Shown here one piece after another: positions 34,883 through 44,849 of a stretch of 64,000 nucleotides of DNA. The notes below the pieces were generated by a model. That model had not been told where the DNA came from. It ran no database searches and saw only the letters and a program-made list of their open reading frames with translations. A program made the translations under genes and the position numbers. The stretch is from Lasiosphaeria ovina (taxonomy: Eukaryota > Ascomycota > Sordariomycetes > Sordariales > Lasiosphaeriaceae): contig JAULSN010000002.1 of assembly GCA_033439765.1 (NCBI GenBank), forward strand, positions 1,116,001 through 1,180,000, read 5' to 3'. Positions within the stretch are counted from its first letter, which is position 1, and each line of letters opens with the position of its first letter.

Positions 34883-35227
34883 ATGGTCTACCTATCTCTT
34901 CCCCTCATCCTCACCCATACACTCCCCCCCCACGGCATCCACATACTCTCCGCCTAACAGGCCTATCTAGGTACGGCCACCGTCGTGGCTATCGCCGTTG
35001 TCAATAACGCTGGTGTCCGCAATGTTGGCTCCGGAAACGGCTCTCAGTTTATCACCGGCGGCCGCATCAAGCAACGCCAACGGTGCTTCTGCATGCTGTG
35101 CCAACAACTCGCAGGGTCTTGGGGTTTGCTCGGCCGAGGTTGGACAATTCCAGAATGGCAAGCAGGGCAGTGGGTTTGTCGACCCGAGTGCCGCTGCTAT
35201 CATTGCTATTGCCCAGGAGCAGGTTAA
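34883..35227 (+). pseudogene. Small Cys-rich secreted protein, decayed
   Basis: An ATG at 34883 opens a frame interrupted by TAA (34955-34957). After a TAACAG that may be an intron acceptor, the same frame reads AYLGTATVVAIAVVNNAGVR, like a signal core, then NVGSGNGSQFITGG. A +1 shift at about 35070 is needed to continue into NGASACCANNSQGLGVCSAE and QFQNGKQGSGFVDPSAAA. The CC and spaced single Cys resemble hydrophobin-like or effector-like small secreted proteins, but the full Cys pattern of a hydrophobin is not present. A TATA box sits at the expected distance. An unseen splice could repair the first break; the second looks like a true frameshift. Confidence 0.5.
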
Positions 35228-35556
35228 GTGCAGGGTTTCCGTTAAGAGGAGATGGGCATGGATGTTTCAGTTACGTCGACAACGCAATAATTTTGGTACC
35301 GTTATCGTGTATAAATTAAGAAAAGAAATTGCAGCAATTTAAGTGTGCCCCTGTCTGGAATTGTCAGGCAGTAAACACTGTCCTTCAAAAATAGGGGCAA
35401 CATAAAGTGCCGTCAATTATTTTGAAATCGAGTTAACTCATTTGCCATCTGAAATTCTTTACACGATATATAGCTTTAGCGACATGCATGATGTCACTCG
35501 AGCGAATAGCTGTCAAGTACGAGACGCGGGCTCCATTAGTGGAGCCCATCGCCTGC
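35228..35556. other. Intergenic region
   Basis: AT-rich; no gene seen. Confidence 0.4.
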
Positions 35557-36051
35557 TGTGTCAACTGCCATAAGTAGCCCCTGTTCCCTCTTTCTCATCC
35601 TTTACTCTAATTCGACCACGCCCCTCATTACAACATCTTTCATCTCAATCACTACATTATAATCCAGCAAGAAAGGACCAAGAGACCGAAAGCACCGTGT
35701 CCAAACATGCTGAGATAACATAACAAACGAAGGTGCTTGCTATCTGACTTCGCTGTCAAATCCCCGACGAAACACGTGAGACCAGCAATGGCGGTGATAT
35801 GGGCTCGAGTTACTAAGATAATAAAGGTGTTGGTCTTCCGGAATGTTTGGGTAGCCGATAGGTGTCACATTCAACGGCATGCAAAGTGAGGGCAAAAGAG
35901 TGCTTGTATTAGGAAGAAGAAAGAAAGGTGGGCATAGCCTTGATACCGTAGCTTTGAGCGGCATGCGGCTTACATTGCCTAGGCCGTAGGTAGTCTAGCA
36001 TATACGCCACCTGCGCCCAGTTGTGGCTCAAATGCGGCTTCTTCCGACACA
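35557..36051 (-). mobile_element. Candidate 3' LTR of a copia remnant
   Basis: Bounded by TGTGTC at 35557 and GACACA ending at 36051, which form a 6-bp perfect inverted end with TG..CA termini. The right edge abuts a polypurine tract (CTGAGGGGG on the minus strand), as expected for the 3' LTR of a minus-strand element. The left edge is inferred only from the inverted terminus. Confidence 0.4.
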
Positions 36052-36060
36052 CCCCCTCAG
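36052..36060 (-). promoter_or_regulatory. Polypurine tract
   Basis: CTGAGGGGG on the minus strand directly precedes TGTGTC. The same tract occurs at 59478-59486 in the second copia element. Confidence 0.5.
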
Positions 36061-37074
36061 GGCTGTCCCCAGGCAGGCCTGAAGCTCAATACAGGCAGTA
36101 TTTTGCGTATGGTGATGTTTTCCTTGGTGTTGAGGGTCGTTTTCCGACCTACCTGCCTGTTCAACACCTGCCTTGGGCATCCAAATCCAGTTTTTCCACC
36201 AAATCCTGTAATTCCTGAAGGTCTGATTCGCTGATAACCTTCCCTTGCCTTCCTTCCAACAGGGTTGTGATGTCAATAAGACCAACTAGGTCCCTGAAAA
36301 CTCTGAACTGGTCAGTCCCGAGGGCCTTTGTGAGGCCGTTAGCGAGCATACTTGAGGTGGAAATGTGCTCCACGCGTATATCCTTCCGGGAGACTGCCTG
36401 CCGCAGCCAATGGTTATGAAGGTCAATATGCCTAAGCTTAGTCTGCAGGGTAATAAGGTCCTTTATAACAAGCCCGACAGTTTGCTCGTTATCACACCAC
36501 ACCTGTAGGGTGGGGGTCCTCAAATTTGACCCCCAATTCAGCGATCAGCCGGCTCAAGAAGAGCCCTTCTTTAGCGACTTGTGATAGGGCCAACAGCTCT
36601 GCTTCGGTAGTTGAAGTCGTTACCGTTGCTTGTTTATTTGCCCTCCAAGCTACTAGCCCGCCGAACAACTGGATCACATAGCCCTGTGAGCTCTTTCGAT
36701 CAAGGGTATTGTCGCCGAACGAAGCGTCAGTCCAGAGGGTGAGGTCCTCGCCACCCCCGAGCTACAGGGCGTAGTTCCGGGAGCTTAGGAGGTACTGAAT
36801 AACCTCATTAGCGGCCTTCTGGTACTCAATAGAAGGATTGTGGTTGAAGCGGGCGAGCCGTGAGGTTGCGAAGGCGATATCAGGCCTCGTGATGACTGCT
36901 ATATATAGTAGGGACTCTATACAACGTTAGTATAGCTATGTTTCCGATGGACTAGCCAGTCCTTCATTCGGAAGTAATTCCTTATGCTTCATAGGCGTTA
37001 TAGGTACCTCAGTAATATCTGAGGCTGCCCTGGACCTTCTATTAATCAGGAGTCTATTAAGCTTTGTTGAACTG
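36061..37074 (-). mobile_element. Ty1/copia 3' remnant (RT end and RNase H)
   Basis: The minus strand encodes, with stops, the end of a copia polyprotein: VITRPDIAFATSRLARFNHN (about 36900), LTLWTDASFGDN, then GLVAWRANKQATVTTSTTEA (36600-36660) and EAELLALSQVAKEG, and after a frame change VWCDNEQTVGLVIKDLITLQ, KLRHIDLHNHWLRQ and HISTSSMLANGLTKAL. These are the RNase H core with its TTEAE motif and the terminal LRHIDxxxH(W)LR and DxLTK-like elements. The 5' side is cut at 37074 within the RT, where an LTR of another family begins. The gag, integrase and most of RT are missing. Confidence 0.85.
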
Positions 37075-37709
37075 CGTGCCTATATAGGCCTGAACTCAGC
37101 ACCTATATAGGGTGCACAATGCAGCAGGCGGAGCGGAAGCGGTAGCGTGGTTGGGAACCAAGTGCAGGGTAGGTCGATCAAGTGCAGGGTAGACTGTAGG
37201 GAACTGTGCCCTACGGTCCGATACAACAGTGCTTCTGCAAGGCACTGAGGGAAGCAGGCTGACTGACTACAGGTCTGTAGAACTCTGCTACAGGCCTGCC
37301 ACTCAGACTGTGAGGACTCTGCTCAGCAGTCTACCTCGTAGGCTGTAGGGGACTCTGCCCTGCAGTCAGGGTCTTCGGGACCAACTGTGGATACTGAAGA
37401 AGACGGAGAGGAGTTGTATTATAGAAGTATAATACAAAGAGTGGTGAGTGCAATGCTTGCTTGCTTAGAAGGAGATCTATCTAAGGGAAAGGACAGGTCT
37501 ATATAGACCTAAGGTGGGCTCTCTAGAAGGTTCTAGAGGCCCACAGGTTCCCTAGACAGCTCTGTATTCTACAGTCTTCTAGTGGGCTTGTCTTACGTAT
37601 ACCAAGTCGTATAGGGGTTTCGAGAAGGTGCTGTGGGGCAAAGTAAACAATCTAGGTATAGCGCCCTCAGCACCCACACAACGGCCACAACACTCACAAC
37701 TCCAACACA
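37075..37709 (+). mobile_element. LTR-like segment carrying an array of stem-loops
   Basis: It begins TGTTGAACT and may end ACTCCAACA at 37709 (8 of 9 inverted matches). The start is supported independently by the truncated copy at 21319, which begins at the same base. It cuts into copia RT sequence on its left. The right boundary is uncertain; a TGGTAACTAG at 37749 could be a primer-binding site. It contains the hairpin array at 37191-37367. Confidence 0.5.
37191..37367 (+). repeat. Array of four stem-loops with conserved 7-nt loops
   Basis: Hairpins at 37192-37218, 37270-37298, 37305-37332 and 37341-37367. Stems are 10-11 bp (for example CAGGTCTGTAG with CTACAGGCCTG) and mismatches are mostly G-T pairs. 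Loops are AACTGTG, AACTCTG, GACTCTG and GACTCTG. A fifth, shorter hairpin lies at about 37227-37247 with an unrelated loop. Confidence 0.75.
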
Positions 37710-38205
37710 GCCACTATAGTGCCCTGTACTTCAGGACCCTACAACCCTGGTAACTAGCCATACTTTAACAATTATACTATATAGGCGCCTCTAGGGCGTT
37801 ACCGAAGTTCTCGCTAGTATCCGGGTCTCGGTATAGGTATTAGTAGTAGGCTTACGCCGCCTTTACTATAACCTCCCATCCGGTTACTACCGAAGCTTGG
37901 AATATAGTAAAGAGGGCCTGCTCTTTCGTTTAGATTAGACTACTTCCCTCCGTAGGCGCTTCGCCGTCGCTAGTCGTTTACTATTACTACGGTACGCTAA
38001 AAATTACGGGCTACGTCCCGCTTAGGGGCGTTACCTGAAAATTTTCATCGTCTCCTATCGAGTTAGCCTATAATCTTATACTTCGCCGTCCACCACGCGC
38101 CGCGCCTAGTCTACGCCCTCCGCGCGCCATCGCTATAAGGGGTAACTATAGGCGGAGATCACGATGAGGATATTTTCGTTCGTTTTGGATACGGTTCCGA
38201 CCTTT
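37710..38205. mobile_element. AT-shifted transposon DNA, internal part unrecognised
   Basis: Sequence is dense in TA dinucleotides next to CG words (CTATAG, CTAGTA, TTACGC), like the mutated copia DNA after 59.7 kb. No frame is open. Probably the internal start of the element whose LTR lies at 37075. Confidence 0.4.
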
Positions 38206-39263
38206 GGGGGGGGGTTTAGTGTTTTCGAGACGTTTTGAGAAGTGCATATAAATGTCTTTACTATTGGATGAGGAGACATCGGTAGTGAATTTATTCTACG
38301 TCGAAACACCAATTACAAAGATAGGAGATAAATGCGTAGGTAATATTACTTTGCCATCATGATAACTCTATGTACTAATCTCAACATCTTGGCGCTCAAA
38401 CGTACATGTAATCTCGTTTCTTTGCAAATTGTCTGCTGGTTTTGGCCGCCTCAAAAGTGTGTCATTCAACGATTTTATGCCAACGCCCACCCTAGCCAAC
38501 GACATCAGCGCCGCCAATTTATTTTCCAAAAATTGAAACATCGAATTCCTTTCGCCAATCATTTATCTTTTGCATGAACTTCCGCCTCCCCATCGCCACC
38601 TGTCGCACTCAAATAGGCTGCTCTGCAGTTAGAAGGGACCCTGGTGGCAAAATCCTCTGTAAATGAGGCGCAATTAGCAGGTCTTGGATTCTTATGGCCG
38701 TGCCAAGAATGTGCGCCGGTGGCCTTGTGTGCAAAGCTAATGAAGAAGCTGATATGTCTTGGACAGATCAAGAAGAGTCACAGTACTGTAACATGGCGGG
38801 TAGAAAAGGAGGAACGAGGCTGAGTTGGGCGCGGCGGCAGTGGGCTCGCGAATGGGTTGTATTTGCTATGAGCTTGCAGGCATCGCAATCAGGCGTGCCA
38901 CTATCCTTGTGTGGCCCATGTGGCCTACACAGTGCTGCCTTCGCTTCCAGGTTTCAGCTGTTGTTTGGAGGCGCCTACACAAAGACACAAACACGACACG
39001 TGACTCGGATTGAAAGCCCTTTTTCATCATGGCATGCAAGCAAACCAGCCACCATGCAAGGAGAGCAGGGGGTTTGGAAATGTCCCAGCTCGTTAGGCCC
39101 CAACCCCTCTTTTCTCCTGTCATTTCTGTCACCAACGACCTTGTCGTGTCTCCCTCCAAGTCTCCGCTTCTGGCGAACCCTCGAAATCCCGTTTTCTACT
39201 CCTTAGCTACCAAGGAAATCTCCTTTTTCCATTTTTTTACCGGGTGTTGCTGTATCTGACGCC
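38206..39263. other. Intergenic region
   Basis: No supported gene. A run of about 9 G residues near 38206 marks the change from transposon-like to ordinary sequence. Frames at 38694-39206 lack motifs. Confidence 0.4.
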
Positions 39264-39812
39264 ATGAGTCAACCCCTGCCGGATATCGTTGTGGACACAA
39301 ATCTGGAGACGGAAATCCAGCCAGGGCATACAATCCATTACATACATGGTGCCCACTCGGATGATGATGATTCGAGACCACGGAAGATCCCGCAGCGTTG
39401 GCGGCGCGAAAGGAACCTGGGGCGTGGCAGCTTTGGTACGGTGTGGCTGGAAAGATGCACATCAAGGTTGATGAAAGACCAAGACCCGCTCCGGGCAGTC
39501 AAAGTCATCAAGTGTCGGACTGGCGGCTCCCCGTCCTCAGAGTGTGCGCGTGAGCTGGAAGCTATTGGCAAGTTTTCACAAGAGCCAGTGAGTTCTTATG
39601 GTATTAAACCATAAATCATCCGAACTTCCTACTAATATGTCAAACAGTACCGTCACTACTTTGTCCAATCCTTCGAATGGTACGAAACAAATAATATAGC
39701 GTTTGTGGCAATGAACTTCGTCGAACACGGAGGTCTCAAAGGCTTCATGGGCCGCTGCTTTTCTGAGATCGAAGCCATTGCCCAAAAAAGAAGGGACTTG
39801 ACTAGCAAGTGA
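39264..39812 (+). CDS. Truncated Ser/Thr protein kinase (N-lobe only)
   Basis: Join 39264..39587, 39648..39812 (162 aa). The 60-nt intron has a GTGAGT donor, TACTAAT branch point and ACAG acceptor. The protein has an acidic leader, then RNLGRGSFGTVWLERC (Gly-rich loop), LRAVKVIK with the ATP-binding Lys, an alpha-C Glu in ARELEAIGKF, and YFVQSFEWYETNNIAFVAMN, then FVEHGGLKGFM at the hinge. It ends at DLTSK, so the catalytic HRD loop, DFG and APE motifs are all absent. It is either a pseudogene fragment or, less likely, a pseudokinase-like regulator. The splice signals and frame of what remains are intact. The next locus begins only 24 bp later. Confidence 0.6.
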
Positions 39813-39835
39813 AGAGGCACGGAAGAATCGAAACA

Positions 39836-40329
39836 ATGCGTCTTGGGATCTTCACCCTCCTCGCCGCCGCACTGGTAACCACTTGTGCGGCAGACAGCAT
39901 AGTAGTCTATATTCCTCTTGGCCCTGGACCATATGTCAGAGCACCTAAGCCGTCTTCTACACGGACGTCCGCGGCTACACAGTCAACGCCAACTCGGGAT
40001 ACAGAGGCACCAGCGTGCCGGGGATGGTGGAGTTCTGCGTCGACTGGGGTAGCAGCTGAGGCTACTTCCGATTCAGTCACCAGTCATTCAAGCGGTGCCT
40101 CGCCATAACTTTCAATCTGGGGAACGTCGTATGTGCTAATAACTACATCTGCAGCCTCATTACGTTCGTGGAGGTGGGCTGTACGTGGAGAGAGGTGCCC
40201 ATCGAGCCCGAGGCAACCGAGTCTGCTACGAGGGCCCGCCTTGGTCCTGCGACTACCTTGCTCCCCGTCACCAAGGGCAATAATAGCACCTCTGTTGCGG
40301 AGGCTCAGGTAGCTAGACATTTAGGTTGA
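39836..40329 (+). pseudogene. Small secreted protein, decayed
   Basis: Starts with MRLGIFTLLAAALVTTCAAD, a clear signal peptide, then SIVVYIPLGPGPYVRAP. The frame must shift near 39945 to reach VFYTDVRGYTVNANSGYRGT and PGMVEFCVDWGSS. A TGA at 40057-40059 interrupts, and the frame continues GYFRFSHQSFKRCLAITF, VVCANNYICSLITFVEVGCT and WREVPIEPEA to a stop at 40329. Cys spacing and Trp positions on both sides look like one small secreted domain. I do not recognise the family. Confidence 0.5.
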
Positions 40330-40776
40330 CTGTAAAAATAAATAAATACGTATAAACACCTTACCTAAGGTAGTACCTACCTTAGGTTATGTTTCATGGT
40401 TTGTTCATTGCGCCTCGTTCGACGTATTATCTCCGCTTAGTCAAAAATGATGCCCCTGGAAATCCAGTCTTCTCGAAACAATCTTTTCCCAGGCTTCTAG
40501 CGTCCAAGCGTAGCTCACTAACCACCAAAAGGGAAGCGCATAATGCACTAGACAGAAAGAAATTACACGTCCCAAGACGCCAACCAAACGCGCCGTTCGT
40601 CATTTCCACGCGTTGCCAAGAAGGACAAGGGCCGTTAGCCTTCCCCGGGACTTTTTCACAAATAAAATACGACGACGGTTCACTCCTTCCAGGGTTTCTA
40701 GAATCCATCTGCCGAGCAGACCGCTGCCCTTTCCCCTTGTCTCGAAAGGAGGAGTGACAGCAAGACCAAGGCGAAA
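40330..40776. other. Intergenic region, promoter of the transporter locus
   Basis: AT-rich start with CCTTACCTAAGG-like short palindromes near 40360-40390. No gene seen. Confidence 0.4.
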
Positions 40777-42584
40777 ATGGGCAAGGACGAGCAAGACAGC
40801 CCGTTTGGCCTGAAAGACCACTGGCGCTGGCTGGTGGCCATGTCGCTGGTGTCTCTCAGCACATTCCAGTATGGCCTCGAATTCGGCATCGTCAGCGGGC
40901 TCCAAGCCATGATTCCCTTCTTGGAGGTATGCGATACCACACGCCAATGACAGAACATGGGGCACTTGCTAATTACGCCTCAGGTATTCGGGTACGCCGA
41001 CACCCTCAGCCCGACAGGGTGGAACATTACCTCAGAACGGCAGCAGCTCGTATCATCGCTGATGACGCTGGGCGCCTTCATCACGTCGGCTACGGCGGGG
41101 CTCACATCCACCGTCGCCGGCCGCAAGGTGTCTCTGTGGGTCGCCTGCGCGTTGTGTGTGGTCGCGACGGTGATGATGCAGACGACCACCAGCATTGGCG
41201 TGCTTTATGCCGCCAGGCTCATCATTGGTCTTGCCAACGGCTTGTTCATGACGCATTTCCAGCTGTGGATTCTCGAGACGAGTCTGCTTTCCAGATCTGG
41301 ACGGCGGTTGGTAAGTGGGCGCTGCTTCTCTCAGGAGACGTGAACTGTGAGAGCTGACATGTGGTGAAGGGACATTGATCGGCACCATCGTCGACAACTT
41401 CGCCAGCTACAGGACTGACAAGCTCGCTTACATCATCCCCCTTGGCATTGTTTACATTTCGCCGGGCCTGCTCGCCATCGGCTTGCTCTTCATCCCCGAG
41501 TCGCCGCGCTGGCTGCTCGGTAATAAAGAAGAACACACCGAGAGGGCCAGAGACGCGCTGCGCTGGCTACGACCAACCGGCTGGGACGTCGACTCGGAAG
41601 TTGCTGAGGCAAAGCTTGCCCTCGACACCGAACGAGAACTCCAATCAGGGACTGCCATCTGGGACCTCTTCGCCAACCCTGTCAATCGCCGCCGCACCCT
41701 TTTGTCCGTCGGGGCAATACTGTGCCAAGCGTCTTCCGGATCAATGTTCATGCTGGCGTTTGGAACCTATTTCTTCGCTATCGCAGGCATTGGAAAGCCG
41801 TTTGAGAACAGCGTGATCTTCATTGCAGTGTCCGTGCTCTCCGTGCTCATCAACAGCGCCGTCGTGACGCGCTTTGGATACCGCCGGACCATGATGATTG
41901 TCGGCAGCTGCTCTGTGGCGTCTGCCAGCTTGTCATCGCCGCAGTTTGGCATGCTCGTCCTTTCCCGTCGTCGAGTGGCAGTGTTGTTGTCGCATTGTCG
42001 GTCATCTATATGTTCTTCTACGGCGGGTGTATTTCGTCTTATGCTTGGATGGCGGGTGGAGAGATGCCTTCGCAGAGGTTGAGATCGTACACGTTTGGGT
42101 TTTCCACGGCTATTGGGTTTCTCGGGGCGGTTTGTTACCCCCGATCTTGGATTTTAGATATGGAAGAGAATGCTAACAAGCACCAGTGGCTTATCGTCTT
42201 TACCGCGCCATACTTCATCAACCCAGCCGAGCTGAACTGGGGGCCAAAGTACGGCTATATCTGGTTCGGCTCGTGCTTTGTTAGTGCAATTTGGCTGTTT
42301 TTGTATCTTCCCGAGACAAAGAATCGAACGCTCGAGGAAATCGATGAGATGGTGAGCCTCATTTCCCTTGTTTTCTCCGACGTTCAGGCTGGACTCTTGT
42401 TAACACGCTCCAGTTCCAAGCACGTATCCTTGCGAGGAAGTTCCAGGGGTATCAATGTGCTGTCAGCGTCCAGGAAAGCGAAGACAGTTCCAGTGACCGG
42501 GCGGCATCGAACAGTGATGGTGCGAGCAAGGTGGGAAACGCCGAGGAGAGACTTGGGGTTGAAGGACCTTTGTCACGTTCATAA
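40777..42584 (+). pseudogene. MFS sugar transporter (maltose permease-like), frameshifted
   Basis: Exon 1 is 40777-40926; introns lie at 40927-40983, about 41316-41370, about 42130-42187 and about 42352-42414. The protein shows the sugar porter fold: FQYGLEFGIVSGLQAMIPF (TM1), AGRKVSLWVACALCVVATVM, the loop after TM2-3, LFIPESPRWLLGNKEE (PESPR motif), the central Glu/Arg loop, FFYGGCISSYAWMAGGEMPS and LYLPETKNRTLEEIDEM (PETKGRT-like). Two breaks interrupt it. Near 41280, where the family has a conserved PARYRG segment, bases are missing and the frame shifts just before FQIWTAVG. Near 41905 another shift is needed to read LLCGVCQLVIAAVW. The C-terminus after the last intron is open and ends at 42584. 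Probably inactive. Confidence 0.75.
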
Positions 42585-43551
42585 GGAGGTTCGGTGTTTA
42601 GAAAAGGCAATTAATCCTAATATTTAATTTGAAATAAGTACATGCTACAAATAAGTTGACCAAGGCGTCTGCTCGTCTCAAGAACAATGGAAGAAGGATG
42701 AAATACTAATCAAGTTAGACAGACCACGTCTATGCGCCTGTGCGCCAACGCGGTAACAATGAACGGAGGGTTCTTCCCCTGCGGCGGGGAGTCCCGTCAA
42801 TATTGTACTGACACAAACAACCAAGCTGGGTGAATCCCTTTCATGAGCTTAAATCCAAAAAAGAGAAAGGAAACCACACCACATCTGGGTAAGTATTGGA
42901 ACTAGCTAAATCTCAAAGCGATCAAAAATAAATATTCATTTAATTACCTAACTGAATATGGGAATGCGAGGTCACGCTTTCGATACCAACTGGAAGTCAT
43001 GGACGTCTATCGCGAACACGATCAATTTCTCAAAGCACAAAACAATTGCTTTCACGGTTCAATAACCACTCGTCAAGACTCGGTGCGCATCAAATAAATG
43101 AAATTGGTTCGTGACAGTGAAAGTCGGGACTACCAACTCTAACTTGAGGCTCGACTTCAGATTTTGTCATTCATGGTTGATACGGAACATTGCCCGGAGA
43201 AAAGGATGGGTTTAGAAACAGCTGAATCTTGGTCTTCGAGAATCACACAGGCCTGTGTACTTATTTTCGTTCATTTGCCACCGTGTAAGACCAAATACGT
43301 GTCATGTAATCCGTACGCTAGTGTGCAGTTGGCAGGTCGATCGATTCCCTTTCCAAGGATCGCATTTTAGTTGCCTCCCTGCTCCACCACAAATGCGAGG
43401 AAGGCAAGTCTCCACTTTTCCTGCCATTCACGCCCTTTGGGAGCGGCGAACTCTACAAAACACACACTGCGACACTTGAACTTTGATCTATGATCGAAGA
43501 GATGAAGTCGCGCTAAAATTACAACATCATTTCCACTGATATTTTCTGCCC
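42585..43551. other. Intergenic region
   Basis: No supported gene; AT-rich in places. Confidence 0.4.
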
Positions 43552-43692
43552 ATGAAAAACTCCGTCACAAACCTGTTTCGTAGCTCCATTTCACCCAGTC
43601 TTCGGATTCCTCACCTCCCACCACAACCCAAAAAGTCTCACCCCCGGCTTCATCCCCGACCTCATCATAGACGACCCATCGTCACCATCATA

Positions 43693-44628
43693 ATGTCCTC
43701 CCCGCCAACAGCAACACACCACAACATCGTCGCCCTAGAAGGCTGCATCACCCCGATCCCAGACTTCACGCCCGCAATGCCGCCAGGGCACACCTTCACC
43801 CTAACAATCCACCACCACACACCCCACGCAGACCAGCCCTTAGTCCAATCCCGCCTCGCAAACGCAGACATAGCAATAACAACAGTCTGCCCGCTCTCCA
43901 CCCTCACCCTCTCCCCCTCCTCCACGCCATACCTGCGCTTCATAGCCGTAATGGCCTCCGGCCACGACGTAATCGCCAAACCCGCCTCCCTCGCCCGCGG
44001 CATCGTAATCAGCAACAGCCCGTCTAGCAACGTCGACGCGGTGGATGCTTGGCTGAGCAGTCCCGACGGGGAACGGCCGCTGCCGATGCGGGAGGAGGTG
44101 GTGGGGATTCTGGGCCATGGGGCGGTCGGGAAGAGGATTGCGGAGCTGTGTCGAGCGCTGGGGATGAAGAGCATTCTTGTTTCCGGCAGGAAAGGGGCGG
44201 CTGCGACGACAGAAGAAGAAAATGGACGCACGGGGTTTGAGGAGGTGATCCGTACTGCGAGCGTGTTGTTTCTGTGCGTGCCGCGGACGCCGGAGACGAT
44301 GGGGTTGCTTTCAACGGGTGAGTTTGAGGCTATGCAGCCGCATGCTCTGGTGGTGAATGTCAGCCGCGGCGGGGTTGTTGATGAGAAGGCTCTGGCGGAA
44401 GCGTTGAAGAGTGGGAAAATTGCTGGGGCGGCGACGGATGTGTTTGAGAAGGAGCCTGCTGGGCCGGAGAACTCGGTACTCTTGGGAGAGGATACAGAGG
44501 GCCTGAATCTGGTGACGACGCCGCATGTTGCGTGGGCTTCGAGGGAAACGACTCAGAATTACCAAGACACGGTGATTGCCAACTTGAAGGCGTTTCTTGA
44601 ACAGAAGCCGCAAAATGTGGTTTCATGA
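43693..44628 (+). CDS. D-isomer specific 2-hydroxyacid dehydrogenase, shortened
   Basis: 311 aa from the ATG at 43693; an in-frame ATG at 43552 would add 47 residues rich in Pro, Arg and His, possibly a targeting leader. The NAD-binding motif VGILGHGAVGKRIAELCRAL and the catalytic residues are present: Arg in VNVSRGGVVDEKAL, Glu in FEKEP, and His in TPHVAWASRE. The family reduces 2-keto acids or oxidises D-2-hydroxy acids with NAD(P)H. The segment between SNSPSSNVDAVDAW and MREEVVGILG is only about a dozen residues, whereas relatives have roughly 40-60 there, including the long helix that begins the NAD domain (often xxxVAEHxxxLxLxxxR). This internal loss could impair folding or dimerisation. 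The frame is otherwise intact with no introns. Confidence 0.7.
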   Translation: MSSPPTATHHNIVALEGCITPIPDFTPAMPPGHTFTLTIHHHTPHADQPLVQSRLANADIAITTVCPLSTLTLSPSSTPYLRFIAVMASGHDVIAKPASLARGIVISNSPSSNVDAVDAWLSSPDGERPLPMREEVVGILGHGAVGKRIAELCRALGMKSILVSGRKGAAATTEEENGRTGFEEVIRTASVLFLCVPRTPETMGLLSTGEFEAMQPHALVVNVSRGGVVDEKALAEALKSGKIAGAATDVFEKEPAGPENSVLLGEDTEGLNLVTTPHVAWASRETTQNYQDTVIANLKAFLEQKPQNVVS

Positions 44629-44849
44629 TTGTAACATGAGTTAAACAGGGACAAGGGTTATAATACAAATACATTTCCAGTTTATCAAAAGTAGCATCTC
44701 CTTTGTTCTATGGGAGGGATGTAGAAAGTGTGGATCTGGATAAAGAATATGTCCGACTCTCTGGTCTATCGAAATCGTTCTCCTCCAATATCCGACTCTG
44801 TGATATGGAAGACGGTCAATTTAATCCAGAAACCAAGACTGACAGCCCA
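44629..44849. other. Convergent intergenic spacer
   Basis: Noncoding between two converging genes; AATACAAATA-like AT-rich words may serve 3' end formation. Confidence 0.35.

Noticed and set aside
37191..37367. CRISPR-like array
   Set aside because: Repeats are hairpins with variable stems and no regular spacers; the organism is a fungus.
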